Source: Solea solea (taxonomy: Eukaryota; Chordata; Actinopteri; Pleuronectiformes; Soleidae). Taken from it: a stretch of 64,000 bases of DNA. Below are positions 44,489 to 56,114 of the stretch, in pieces; positions within the stretch are counted from its first letter, which is position 1, and each line of letters starts with the position of its first letter. Made by a program: the position numbers and the translations under genes. Where the stretch lies: assembly GCF_958295425.1 (NCBI RefSeq), contig NC_081145.1, positions 12,373,099 through 12,437,098 of the forward strand, read 5' to 3'. A model generated the notes under the pieces. The model was not told the origin of the DNA. It saw nothing but the letters and a program-made list of their open reading frames with translations, and did no database searches.

Positions 44489-47400
44489 GAGACAGAGAAA
44501 ACACCAGTCAGCAGTCTGTCCCTCCGATTGTCTCATGTCAGCTTTAAACAGTAAATGTAAGTAGGATAGCGTGGCAGCAAACACTGGCATTGTCCAATGG
44601 ATCACTTCAGACTGAAAATGAATGAGGGTGGTGTGTTTGAGATGTTGTTACTTTATACACAGATGACTATTTCCATTTAAAACCTAATAAAAAAATACTT
44701 TGTGGTTCCCATGTCCAAACCTGCTTTCCTTCCCCCCCCCCGGCAATAAAAGTGCCTTCACAGTGACCTACAGTAAACAGCTGGGCACAGCGCAGATGAA
44801 AGGTCCCATGCTCATTAGCTAGTTTAATGTGACATGCTACTCCTCCATCACCTCCCCCCATAAGAAGACAGCTAAAGGTTAAAAATGTGAGTGAAGGGCA
44901 GTGTGTGTGCAACTGTGTGGAAAAACATGTGGGTTAGTTATTGTTCCGTGAACCAACAGCCGTGTGATGACGCAAGCATGAAAATCTAACCTGAAGGGAA
45001 GAAAATACTCTTTAAGAACGCGCTCTCATTTCAATCATGGTTTAGTAGTTGATGGGTTGTTGTTTTTTCACTATCCTGGCTATTTCTAGTCAAACGATCA
45101 TCATCATTGATTTCTTTTAGGGTCATTGTGGAGCCACTTTTGAAACACATTACTTGTTTGCTTTTTCCATGGGCACAGTATTAAAGGCGTTGTTTATCTC
45201 AGACAACCACGACAATACTACTATTGTCGTGGTTGTGGTTGATCATGAGACTTTTGCCATTCCTAGTGAAATGGTTTTTGCAATTCAATGTTTAATTGAA
45301 ATCAATAAATGTTTTGCAAGGCGTCCTGATCCAACATGGGGCTGAGAGTGTATTTACAGCGCTTTAAACAACTGAGGTTGTTTTAAAATCAAACATTGGG
45401 ATCAATAATCTGCCATCTCTGAGTGCAGCTGTAACTCGCCTCATATTTGTATTGAAAACAAAATTCAAACTGTAAACGGTGACACACGCACACGCACACA
45501 CACACGCACACACACACAGACACCACCATTTCAAGTCAACCAAAACCTGAGCCCCCATCGTTCACTGGAACTGATTTTAAACTGGATGATGATTAAAAAA
45601 AATAAAAGAGCAACAGTTAAATTATCGTTGTTGTCATTTATCCCATTTAACTCTCCTTTTTTCAGACATGTGTAACTGTGCATGTTAAATACTGTATAAG
45701 CACTTAAGAGGCGGAGGCTCCTTCTCATTGTTGTTCCGCCTTCATGCTGTGAGCAGAACTAGTTAAAAAAAGAGAGCTGTCATGGTGGGAAAGGTAGTAA
45801 CACGGTCACGTTACCCGCCACACCTCGTATTCTATGTGATCACACACCAAGGCAGAAGTGAGCTGCTTTGTTTTGTTCAATACAAACAAGAAACTGTGGC
45901 AAAAGGCAGGCTCTGCTCTTCTTTATTTTATTTTTCTAAGCTGTTAAACTGCTTGAACATTAATGTAGGTACTAGTTTATTTACACACAAATCTGTCTGC
46001 GATGGCAGAGCTGTTGACGCACCCAAAAGCCTCGGTTTACAATTTCTTTAAAATAAAGGACGTCTGCTCACACAACAGAAAGGCCATTGATGTGGTGGCA
46101 GATAAACATCCCAGGCTTTTCACCATCAGATGGAAATAAAACCCTTCCCCCTTATTGATGAGCCAGTGAGACCCACTGTGGATCTATTAACAAAGAGCAT
46201 TCAGTTAATTGCTCACAAAGCTTTCACACATCCAGCCATGGGAATCCTAATACTATTTAGTATGTAGGTCAGCAAAATGTTTCTTTTGTTTCCTTAAAAA
46301 TGCCACTTTTATTAAGTTTCATAATGTTTAATGTCTGTATTTAAATAACAAATTAGTTATCTCAGGCCGCAAAGGAATAAAACGCCACAGTTTGATTGAA
46401 ATGTCTCATTAAAAACTCACATTAACCGGAAACTACGCCTTATAAGGAGCTTCATTAAAACCATTCATCTGTTGCAGCAGGGCAACGGTGAAAAAGTATC
46501 CCTCACCAAAGTTCAATGCAACAGCGGGGGGAGCAAATGTTAAATCCAAATCAAATTATTGGGCCTTTATTCATCCGAACAAGTCAAGATCATTTATCTG
46601 GCCCCTCGCTGTGCTGAGAGTGGAGACAGAGGGGGGACATTGGCTCCCTGTCTCCACCCCTTCTACATTTAATGGCTTTTACAGTGAAACCGCACACAAG
46701 TGGTGAACAATAGCTTTTACAGCAGGGCGAGGCATACAATGCCCTCTAATAATAATGGAGGTCGAGGTGACAAAATAAAGTAAAATAAGGAGAGAAGCTG
46801 GAAATGGTCATACAAATCTCAACCAGTTGCCACGATCTAACAAAAGATGCCGTGTTAGAGTGGACTCACAATATTTGCATACAGTACATGTCAAATAAGA
46901 TTGCTTTGTAGTCAAACAATGAAAATGAGCCTTGTTTTGAAATTCGGCCCAAAAAAAACAATTTACCTGAGGAGGTCAGTAAAGTGCAAGCATATTTAAT
47001 CCATCATCTGGGTTTAGGCTACAGATTTTACCAGAGCTTGCTATGGTCAATGAAAACGTTTCTTTAGTAACAATTAACAAACCAAATCTGAGACAAAAGG
47101 TAGGTAAACAAGATTTTAGCAAAATACCAGCTCCGCCCAGACAAATCTGAGCACATTAAGAGGTTTGTATAGATCGACACATGTAGGTCAAACCAGACGC
47201 ATCACCTGCTATTTCTACAGACAATGAATCATAGTCCAAGTAGCATCTGAGTCTGAAACTAATTTACTAAATGCGTAAATCAGTATGAGCAACACTTGAG
47301 CTTGTTAAACCGTCTTAAATGCATTCAACATTCTGTGTGCAGCACACAGGAAACAAAACACACTGCCACTGCAGTGCTAGCATATAACATATTGATCACT

Positions 47401-49834
47401 TTCAGCTAAATTAGCCCGCCATTTAGTGTTGCCAAGCGACAGCTAAATTATGCAAAGCTATCATCTACAGCTACGTCAGCAGCTGGACATTGTTTCCGGC
47501 CTGGTTTGTTTTTACAAAAGACAAATATTAAAAAAACACCTTCAATGGCAGCAGCTCTTGGATTTCTGATAAATAAGGAGCAGCATTCACACAAAACGGT
47601 GTTTTGAACCTCAGTCATTCAACCCAATGTATAGAAATCAAGAATGTGTGAGTCTAAAATGTAGAGAACAAGAGATAGCAAACACCAGAAGGACGTTCTG
47701 CTGCACTGAGATAACTATAAGTAAACTTAGAGTAGCTGCCTGCTGGTATGCTCTGAGGCGCTATCACAGCAGAGTAGACCCCTCCACCAAAAGGCCTCAT
47801 TAATCATAATGCATTGTATTGAAGTGGGGCCTTTTCAAGGGAACCATATACACAGAAGAACCAATGAGATCAGGCCTCATAAACAGTAAAACAGAATCAC
47901 AAGAGAGCCCCTCTTTTCTTAGAGTAGTTTAATATCTGCTGGAAAACATGCAAACAAAACTGGGACATCTGATCTTGCCCCGTGGCAATTCTTTAGACTG
48001 TAGTTCGCCCTCAGAGCAAATCTTAACCATAAATACATTGCTTGAGGCTTTTCCACTAATCCTATTCTCCATTTCTGTCAGTTCTCAACCAGCTACTTGG
48101 AAACAGTTAAGATTGGACCAGAGCCAAGAACAATTAACCCTAACAGATGAACAAATGTGTTTTTGAACATGTGAGACCCAAGATGAAGTATGTCAGAACA
48201 CGAGACCTCTGCCCTGGCCAGTAATTACCCCAAACACTATCAAGTTCGGGCATCTTGCCAACGAGGCACGCTCCTTCCTCCACCCGCAAGAAAACAGCAG
48301 TAAGTGGGCAGTCTGACTCTCAGCAGGAAGAAGTGAACAATTATTACGAAACCAAAGAGGGAAGTCACAGAGTCTTCTTCCCTCAAGATGAGGCTCTGGC
48401 TCCGTCAACATGGAGCTTGATTCAACAATATTTCCAAGAATGAATTGAGACATATGTCTGTATATGTCTATATCTGTAAAGGTGATTTTCGTAAACACAA
48501 TACAACCTTTTGATTTTGGATTAAAAATAAGTAAGATAGTATACCTGTTTTAATGGCTCATCATAGCCCCAGTCAGAAAGGCCGTTGGCTGATGTGAAGG
48601 AGTGTTGACCAGCAGGAGACAGGATGTCCTTCTCCTCATTCTCCTGTTTTATTGCTGGAGGTGGAGATGCAGATGTTTCCTTCATAGTAGCTAATTGAGA
48701 TGTGGGATAAGTAGAGAAGTGGAAACCAGGAACCGGATGTAGTCTGAGCTTCTTCGCCTGTTGATGAGGCCCATTCTCCTCTTCCTCATCCTCTTCCTCC
48801 TCCTCCTCCTCATCATCATTGTCAGCCATCTCCTGCTCCTCCTCCTCATCCGTGTCTTCATCTTCATCTGGATCCATTCTGCTGAGGTGGTTTTTCAGAG
48901 CTTGCGGAGCATGTTGAAACAACACAGAGTCCAGAGGAGAGCCCGAGGCTCTGGCCGCAGCAGCGTGCTGAGCAAACAGCAGCTGAGCCTGCAGATGCTT
49001 CTCTTGCAGGTTCATCTCCAGTTTGGCTCCTTGTTGTCTCTGCAGATGCTCCATCATTGCCTCCAGTTTCACCCCAGCAGGAATGGAGTGAGGAAAGCCA
49101 GCCGAACTGCCTTCCTCGGATAAGCTAGACTGTGTGGACCAAAACATACAAATCACCACAGGCGATGTTTCATTTTTCATTAAAATGCCACATACATTTT
49201 CACCTCACTGCTCATAATTTCATCTTCGATTTAATATGTTTTGTAAATATTCGAAAAAAATAGAACTGGATACTGCATTCAACAAGTATTTTCAAAGACC
49301 AGAGGAGAAAAATAAAACTTTTACCAAATAATATGTCTAAACAAGACTAAACAATCTTCTTTGGCTGCAAATAAAAATAAAAGTAATGTGAACTTTAGGT
49401 TGTCTCTGCCTTAAAACAATAATGGAGGACTAAATAACAAAATCTTATTAATGAACAGGAATTGCACTGATTCAGTTAAGGACAAATCAGCAGCAGGCAA
49501 CTGCAGTTGGAAAATCTACTTCAAAATAAAATAAAATAAAATAAAATAAAACAGAGGGGTAATTAGAAAAAATAACCTTTAGATACCAATCGATCATTCG
49601 GCTCTGTAAAGGGAAATCAACTTTCAAAGTGAATGCATCGATATAACTGAAAAACGAACGAGCCTAAACACAAATTGTGTCTAAAGAAGACTTTTTCGGT
49701 GGAAAAGAGGACTAGCTCTCTTTAGAATGACTACATTAATCGCCATTTGCTTTGTTACAGTAACAAACACGGAGCGGGAGCGTTGACCAACAGTCGTCGA
49801 CACTCACCATTTGCGCCTTCGAGTAATCCATCAT
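40211..49834 (-). CDS. arid3b: AT-rich interaction domain protein 3B, complete
   Basis: Nuclear ARID transcription factor of the Bright/dead-ringer family, binding AT-rich DNA. Nine coding exons in transcript order: 49808-49834, 48545-49129, 44365-44439, 44147-44219, 42873-43056, 41890-42140, 40970-41245, 40788-40877, 40211-40350. They total 1701 nt, phases agree, 566 aa (human ARID3B is 561). An acidic region (about 90-130, runs of Asp/Glu) comes first. The ARID with flanking extensions (about 229-335) runs from FAKLYELDNDPQRKEFLDDL through NRIPIMAKQVLDLYRLYKLV and TSITSAAFTLRTQYMKYLY. The C-terminal REKLES region (about 427-540) starts at TIEHLRERLERG and includes GTIYSGMLFAQK. A short Gln run comes just before it. 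Start is MMDYSKAQM; either of two adjacent Met codons would do. ARID3B is preferred over ARID3A/3C from the SRDFAKLYEL and DLFVFMQKRG wording and from synteny. Confidence 0.95.
43200..43490. other. arid3b intronic stretch, possible regulatory element
   Basis: A patch clearly less AT-rich than the surrounding intron. It contains attaat-type homeobox-like words (ccaattaatgaagg) and little low complexity. It could be a conserved non-coding element, but nothing in a single sequence can show conservation. Confidence 0.2.
44228..44291. repeat. (CAAA)n microsatellite with AATA variants
   Basis: Tetranucleotide run starting about 9 bp from the acceptor of arid3b exon 4. On the sense strand it supplies T-rich sequence upstream of that acceptor. 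Confidence 0.95.
44446..44486. repeat. (CA)n microsatellite
   Basis: CA run directly upstream (sense strand) of the acceptor of arid3b exon 3, again serving as its polypyrimidine/TG tract. Confidence 0.95.
45204..45235. repeat. Perfect 14-bp inverted repeat with 4-nt loop
   Basis: The arms caaccacgacaata and tattgtcgtggttg are exact complements around the loop ctac. It lies in arid3b intron 2. Confidence 0.9.
45484..45519. repeat. (CA)n microsatellite with CG variants
   Basis: CA repeats interspersed with acgc units in arid3b intron 2. Confidence 0.85.
46040..46780. other. arid3b intron 2 stretch, candidate conserved element
   Basis: No coding exon. Base composition is more balanced than the neighbouring intron, with compact non-repetitive sequence such as gggcctttattcatcc and ctgtctccaccccttc. 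Large introns of ARID genes often hold enhancers, so this is a candidate only. Confidence 0.2.
49525..49551. repeat. (AAAAT)n microsatellite
   Basis: About five copies of an AAAAT pentanucleotide in arid3b intron 1. Confidence 0.9.
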
Positions 49835-50425
49835 CGTCAACAACAGGTCGTATCTAGTGTTTCCTTCTGTCCTCCGGCAAAGACAAATCTAATCGCATAA
49901 CGATTTTTTTCCTCAAACGGAAGGATTCTTCTGGTCAGATTTGATGTTTAGAAAAAGAGCCTCCCGGTGTGGTTTGGGCTGAAAGAGGAGGAGGGGTAGA
50001 AGTCTGCTATGTGCTTTACCTCCCTGGTCACTGCGCATGGAAACTCAAACATCTCTGATTGTCTTTGACTGGGTGGCCTACACCCCCAACTTGGATGAAT
50101 GAAAGGCCCGCCCCGTGCGTAAAGCTCGTGGAGAGGATCTGTGTGGAGCTGTGACCGCCCACTTTACAAAGAAATCCCACCCTGAGGCTGAAGCCGCTGC
50201 TATTATTCTTACACGTGTGCGGTTGTCGAGGTAATATGACCTCTGCTAAAAATATCACCACGCAATTTTTGTTTGGCCTGGAGCTGCTTCACCCACCACA
50301 CTGTAAGCGGATCTGTGACCTCTTCATCTACACTAGTAGTAGTAGCAGCAAGCTGCCGCTGCTGAAATATGCATGGAAATTCACTTCTACTGTAAAGTTC
50401 TTTCACAGTTCTGCTGCTCATAATG

Positions 50426-50430
<5 letters not shown>

Positions 50431-50465
<35 letters not shown>
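50431..50465. repeat. (CA)n microsatellite
   Basis: Clean CA run upstream of arid3b. Confidence 0.95.
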
Positions 50466-50467
<2 letters not shown>

Positions 50468-50589
50468 GCTTAATTTGTAAAATGTGAATTATTCTTTAAA
50501 GGTGCTATATGTAAGTAATGTAAATGATCATGATGTGTCATCAGAGACGAAGAAAACACAAAACAATACTGAACATAAAAAGCCTCACG

Positions 50590-50650
50590 ACTCCTCTCAA
50601 AAACAGGAAGAAGATAAGATAATCCTTTATTTGTCCCACATGGGGTTACA
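50590..50650 (-). mobile_element. LINE 3'-tail-like fragment
   Basis: On the minus strand ccatgtgggacaaataaagg followed by attatcttatctt is a typical 3' end of a fish CR1/Rex-type LINE. The body of the element is degenerate or missing. Confidence 0.5.
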
Positions 50651-51663
50651 GCAGCATACAATCACACCAGTGTGGAAAAGTAGAAATAAGATAAGGACAA
50701 AACCCTTAAATAAGTGTAAGGCAACAAATGAAAACAAGGTCAACAATAACATAATATTTAAAGTTAAAAGTAAACATTTAAAGTTAAAAGTAAACAGTGC
50801 AGGAATAAATTAAGAAAAATGAAGGACTGCTGTGGAGATGCATTAAAATACAGACAGCTGAAAACAGAGGGATTTGACAACTGACATGTCAGTGTGGATA
50901 TTCTTCTGGATTGCAGCAAACCAAAAAATTATGGAGCTGACATTCAAAGTCAAAATAAATAAAACATTAATGATATACAAACTTTCAAAATGTAAGGGGT
51001 CAAAACGTTTACATTAAAGCAAAATAACGCGTCAACAACAAATATATCAATCACACCAAGTATCTAATGACAGAGACATCTGAGCCAGCGGAACATTTCA
51101 TCAGGACAGGCCGAGATAACACTGCTCTGCGAGTGTCCGCAGAGACGGAGCTGATCACCTCCGACAATGTCGCTGCCAAACTATAAATCATATCTTAATT
51201 CACAAACCACATTTTTGAATTCTAAATGTTGTTCCAGGACACAAAAAAATATTTATTTCAGGTTTATATTTGTTTTCTCTGCTGCTATATTCCGGCGAAA
51301 AGCATTCTGGGATACATGGCTTTCTCGAGGCATGCTACTTCAGACCCATGCAATCGGACTAGATCAGCGTTAGCTCCGCCCACTGACTTTGATGGGCGAG
51401 TTTGACAAATAAAATAAATTAATGATGCACTGACCATGAAACAATTAAATATGAGTTTTTTTTTACATAAAATGAATTGGTATTTTATTTAATTATTGAC
51501 AAATTTAATTATTTAATGACACATTTAATTAATTAATGACATAATTAATTATTTAATGGTTTTTCTTTGGGTCCTCCATAGAAAATCAACCAAGGTTAGC
51601 TAATGCTCTCACTCACCTTATCAGTGGACAGCTAATGTCCATGTTTTTACAGACAATGTTTTA

Positions 51664-52143
51664 CAGTGTGTTTACATGAATGTTAAAAGTCAGATTTTAG
51701 TCAGACTAAGACAATAATTTGGTTTTCTTAATGTCATGTAAACACATAAGTCACACTAACATACCTTGATAATGGATTCATAGTCCGATTACTCCTGCAT
51801 GTATATGCTTAGTCGGACTGGTCGGACTGTGCATGCACTGAAATTTCCTCTTTATTCTGATAATTTGGCAACAAGAGCCATGCTCCATCTAATGTGTATC
51901 ACGATTAACACGTACAAAACATACAGAACCACTGCACGAGTCATTATACTGCCCAAACCTTGCCGTTCACTGTTTGTTTTTCTGTTATGTAAAGGTCAAC
52001 AGGAAACTGATTCAATACGCACTAGCTTATAGACAGATGGATTCTCTCCTTCGCATGTGCACTTGGACTCTGCAAGTTATCCAATTGCCTGTCTTAGTCA
52101 GACTCGGCCTTAGCTCTATTAAACTGTGCATGTGAACGTTCCC
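51664..52143. mobile_element. MITE-like element with imperfect inverted ends
   Basis: The left end has gtttacatgaatgtt and then agtcagactaagaca. The right end in reverse complement has gttcacatgcacag and then gagtctgactaagacag. The two ends therefore match imperfectly over about 50 bp, with non-coding sequence between. No target duplication was found. Confidence 0.45.
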
Positions 52144-52494
52144 AGTGCCTGAAGTGGGGAGAAATGAGTGCCAGTCCTCCCCTTATCTATATGAAGCATG
52201 TATGTCTGTCAGTATTACTAAATCACTAAAATCTTCAGTAAATTAAATACTACACCATAAGATGTTAGTAATGTTCACATCTATTTATTTATTCAGTCTA
52301 TATTGAAATAACTGAAAACTGGACTTATAATTCACATTTTGCCAACTTGATTATTTTGATTATCTTTAACATTTCCAACATTTAAACTTCAAGCCCCCCT
52401 TCCATTTTCATTTATTGTCTTATTGTATTATTTTGTTCCATTATGATGCAGTCTGCAAGAAGTCAGTGAATACAACAAAACATTCATGAAAAAT

Positions 52495-52627
52495 GTAGCA
52501 AGCTACGACAGAAAAATGCACCCCCTCTTGATTGTATCATATTGTGTCATAATATACTGTAGACCATTATAGGCTTTATCGTACAAATGTAACAATAAGC
52601 TAACAAACTAACTTCTGGCAAATAACG
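52495..52627 (+). repeat. Inverted repeat arm A flanking cox5a
   Basis: About 90% identical, apart from a gap of roughly 20 bp, to the reverse complement of 56780-56936. Shared words include gcaccccctcttgattgta, gtagaccattataggcttta and aatgtaacaataagct. The cox5a gene lies between the two arms. Confidence 0.9.
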
Positions 52628-53513
52628 CAAAAACTTTTAATAGATATTGTTCTTCTCCTCCATCTTCTTTCAGCTTCTCGACAAAGCGGATCATCTCCCT
52701 CATAATGTTCTTGTTTAAAAAAAAAAAAAAAAAAAATTAAAACAGTAAAATGAAACCCTCATGTGATCATTCTCCATTGCTAAGCCTACAGACATGAATC
52801 AAAGTAGACTCAGGTAGGAGAATAAAACCAGTCATATACAGTAGATAAAATATATCAACTTCATTATTAAAATAGTATATTAGACTTTATTATTTATAGA
52901 CATTCAGCACTGTGAAACTAAAACTAGATGTTATTTCGAAGAGAAGCACCGGACTTATTCTGGTCTCTGAAAATATGTTTTTAATGTTTGTGAAACAACA
53001 TTACACCATTTGGACAACTTTATGTAATCAGAATGTAAATTTTCCCTGAAATGAAAACATGATTCAACATAGACAGAATACAGTAGAATGATTTTTACAT
53101 TCATGTGAAAATGCTGCTCCCTGGAGGTAAACATGTGACTCTCACATGAATGTGTCCGCACACACCAAGAAAACATGCAGCTCTGCCCTCTATTTAAACA
53201 ACTTGTAAAGAAGTGCTGCTTCAAAATCTACGCTCTCAAATATCCATAAAATATTGTGACACTCAATAAAGATACATTTTCCTTTATTATGTTTGTCAAT
53301 ATTTTACAAGCAAAAGAACAAAATAAAGGCCAATTAAATATCACGTGTATTATGAGGCAAACATTTAGGTACAGGGGTTATGTGTCCTGGGGATTTCCAC
53401 CATTAGATATCTAAAGAAAGAAACAAAACCATTTCTGTTTAACGGCCACATTAGAGCCAATATTGAAGTGGGAAAAAAATGTGCCTATCTGGAGAATTCT
53501 GATACCTTGTTGA

Positions 53514-55600
53514 TTACGCTTTGTCAATGCCAAGCTCTTCCGGTGTGGAGATGCCAAGCTCTTTCAACACTGGCTGCAGCTCCTGGATCAGGTATGGGTA
53601 GATGTCTTTATGAGGTCCTGCCTTGTCCTGAGGAAATAGCCAATGGTAAAACCTATTACAAATTAACCTATGACAACCAAATCCAAAAAGGCTGGTTGGC
53701 AATATTCCCAGAATTATTCACAAGTCTAGAAGCTCTTCTCTCACCTTCACTGCTTCCAAAACTCGAACAGCACTGGCAAAGTCATCCAACCTTCGACAGG
53801 CTCTCAGTACTGCCTCAATAATCTTTGGCTCAGGTACCAGATCATAACCAATCAATGTGTTCATCCCTGAAATGAAGAATTTGGAGGAGCAACACATTTA
53901 CTACAATTTTTACTTTAAAATATTTATCCAAAGAAGAAACCAATTAAATGGCTAAAAGTAATCACTTGCACATGATTTTTTTTTTATCTACAGTTGAAGA
54001 TATCCCAATAATTGGGATATATCTTTAGCTAAAATTAATGGAGACTTGATGTCCTTGAAATGTTTTAAAAGACTTGAACCACTGGGCTGGAAGCTGCTAA
54101 TCACAGTGAGTAAGAACGTTCTTTGTGCAACAACATTGTGCTACTTAAAGTTATTTCGCTTTATTTGATTAAACAAAGATGGAATAATCCTTTCATAAGG
54201 TCCCAATATATAAATAATTGTAATTTTAGACAACGTAACCACATATGACTAGACAACTACTGAATGACTTCCTGCTTACATTGTTACGTTCAACCACAAG
54301 GAGTCATTTCTTCAAGTCTATGGTCTTATGATTGCATAAAAAATATCTTCCTTTGTGTTTCCTTTAAAAGGGAGTGTACAGAATAAAAAAAATGACATGC
54401 TTAAATTGCCAGGGTGGCATTATTCAGCAGGTGCCATTTAAGTAAAACACTGCCACCAAATTACAATAAACAGATTTTTTTTTTTACATTATTTATTTTA
54501 TCTGTGAGCAGTGTAACCCAAAATACATTAGTCAGATTATGTATTTATTGCCAAACAAAGAAATTATGAGATTACAGTTAGTTTTTTTTCCCAGTAAATA
54601 TACCTTTTCTTAGCTCCCATGCATCAATGTCTTGCTTGTTGAAATAGGTGACCCAGCGGGCATCAAATTCCTCATCAGTCTCTTGCTTCCCATGTGAGTA
54701 CCACCTTGAGGCAAGAGGAGCTGCAGAATGAAAACAATGTGAGTTAAGCAGTTTCAACTATTGTCAGGGTGTTAAGATGTAAAAACAGCAGTGTCAAACA
54801 CACCCACACTGAGTGAAGTGAGGAAGGACAAACTCATATGTGGTTGGATTTCAGCCAATATCCTCATATGACCTAACACCTAGCAAACTAGTAACACTGT
54901 GACAGAAAATAAATATATTTAAATGACGATTATTACAGTGCATGAAAATACATGATGCAAATCGCAATTTCACAAATGTCGACTCCACATCATCCGAATA
55001 GAATTTACAAAATAGATACAATTAGGTTAGTTAATACAGTTATTCGAATGTCACATATGTGGACATTAAAGTAAGGGTCAAATAGAGATTACAGTCGCCG
55101 ATAAAAAGAAAAAACGCCATTCGATATCACTAACATTAGCTCACCATTACTTGATTGGTAAAACACAGGTATAGTCAAATAACATAGTTAGCATTGTTAG
55201 CAGCACAGCCACTGGGCCCGAGCCATACACCGGGTCACGACAAGGACATGGACACCATGGCGCTCAACAACAGGGCAGTTTCAAAGCAGCACACAGTCAA
55301 ACTATGAGACCAATGAGTGTGTTAAACGATAGTTAACACGCTTTGACTGAAATATTAATATATTGGCAATATGGCTTATAATACAAGAATATAGTAACAC
55401 CGGCTAAGCTAGTAACTGTCGCTATGTGGCTAAGGGCACGTTTAATTACCGCCAACGGTTAAATATTTCAGGAGTTATCAAATTAAAAACAACAACATTT
55501 AGATGTGTAAGCAGCGTAAGAAAATACCTTGACAGCCTGGCTGCGTACGAGCCAAACTCCGAACACCGGAGACGGAGAAGCGGACGGCGGCTCTAAACAT
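53514..55600 (-). CDS. cox5a: Cytochrome c oxidase subunit 5A, mitochondrial, complete
   Basis: Nuclear-encoded matrix-side subunit of respiratory complex IV. Four exons in transcript order: 55528-55600, 54604-54720, 53745-53866, 53514-53627. They total 426 nt, phases agree, 141 aa. The N-terminal 32 residues ([20 protein letters not shown] and so on) are Arg/Ser-rich and fit a mitochondrial targeting peptide. The mature part then starts near [20 protein letters not shown] and is about 109 residues, the usual length. It contains [36 protein letters not shown] and the ending [12 protein letters not shown]. Only 9 bp separate the start codon from the target duplication of a hAT-type transposon, so the native promoter has been pushed away. 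Teleosts may have two copies (cox5aa/ab); which one this is cannot be told. Confidence 0.97.
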
Positions 55601-55609
55601 GATGCTTGA

Positions 55610-55617
55610 CTCCTAGC
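55610..55617. repeat. Left target-site duplication of the hAT element
   Basis: ctcctagc, repeated exactly at 56472-56479. Confidence 0.9.
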
Positions 55618-55714
55618 TAGTGATGCGAGTCTGACACCGGAGCTCCGATCCTTGCTTCAAACTCGAAGCTGTGCTCTCCTTGAACCGCTGATTCGAAGCT
55701 TGCTTTGGGGCAGA

Positions 55715-55790
55715 GCAAGTGACGTAATCGATGACGTATGAAGCAGCGACTGCTTCGGTCCCCGAATGAGCTTCACGAGCTATCGCGAGA
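55715..55790. promoter_or_regulatory. Promoter-like motifs inside the hAT element
   Basis: Two CRE/ATF-like words (gtgacgtaatc and gatgacgtatg) and a tatcgcgagatta word resembling the TCTCGCGAGA promoter motif lie within about 75 bp. They are upstream of the BED-like exon on one strand and upstream of cox5a on the other. Confidence 0.35.
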
Positions 55791-55945
55791 TTAGTTGTTG
55801 GCGTGAGACTTGCTTCGGGAGGCTTGTGCGCGCCAAAACACACCTAAAGGCACCCGACACACTCCACAACATGTGGCCTTGCCAAAGTTGTTGTGTGCGT
55901 TATTGCTGTTGTTGCTGTTATCATCCCTGCTGTTGGTTGATCGTC

Positions 55946-56014
55946 ATGGAGCCAAATAGGAAGAGAAGCCGTTCTCAAATGTGGGAACACTTTGAGCTGA
56001 TCAGTCCTAATAAC
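55946..56014 (+). pseudogene. BED-zinc-finger (ZBED/hAT transposase) first-exon relic
   Basis: A 23-codon frame, MEPNRKRSRSQMWEHFELIS then PNN, ends at a good donor (aataac before gtgagtat). The basic stretch followed by a Trp-x-His-Phe pattern is the start of a BED zinc finger as found in hAT transposases and ZBED genes. The cysteines and histidines of the finger would be on later exons, which are absent here. Confidence 0.55.
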
Positions 56015-56029
56015 GTGAGTATCTGATTC

Positions 56030-56114
56030 AAAGTACAGTATGTTGTATAGCTCAGTGGCATAGTCGCAGGGCCTTCGTCTTGAGGACTGGGGTTCAAATC
56101 CCAGATGGTACTTT
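56030..56114 (+). pseudogene. tRNA-like segment with pol III boxes inside the hAT element
   Basis: A-box tagctcagtgg and B-box ggttcaaatcc are spaced as in a tRNA, and a T-run (actttta) follows. Outer words aaagtac and gtacttt are exact complements, but nine extra bases separate the 5' one from the A-box. The anticodon arm is poor. It is probably a nested tRNA-derived fragment or SINE head. Confidence 0.4.

Larger units (their letters stand above)
49835..53513. other. Intergenic region arid3b to cox5a
   Basis: Begins with the arid3b 5'UTR and promoter (about 49835-50200, relatively CpG-rich) and ends in the cox5a 3'UTR. A minus-strand AATAAA at 53283-53288 is a likely cox5a polyadenylation signal. 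Between them are a (CA)n run at 50431-50465, a LINE tail at about 50590-50650, a MITE-like element at about 51664-52143, one arm of an inverted duplication at 52495-52627 and a poly(A) run at 52717-52735. No coding exon was recognised. Confidence 0.6.

Noticed and set aside
45204..45235. Hairpin as a microRNA precursor
   Set aside because: A 14-bp stem is too short for a Drosha/Dicer substrate, and flanking sequence does not extend the pairing.
48761..49123. 120-codon plus-strand frame, Leu-rich
   Set aside because: Antisense of the acidic region of arid3b exon 2; Glu/Asp codons read backwards give Leu/Ile runs that mimic a membrane segment.
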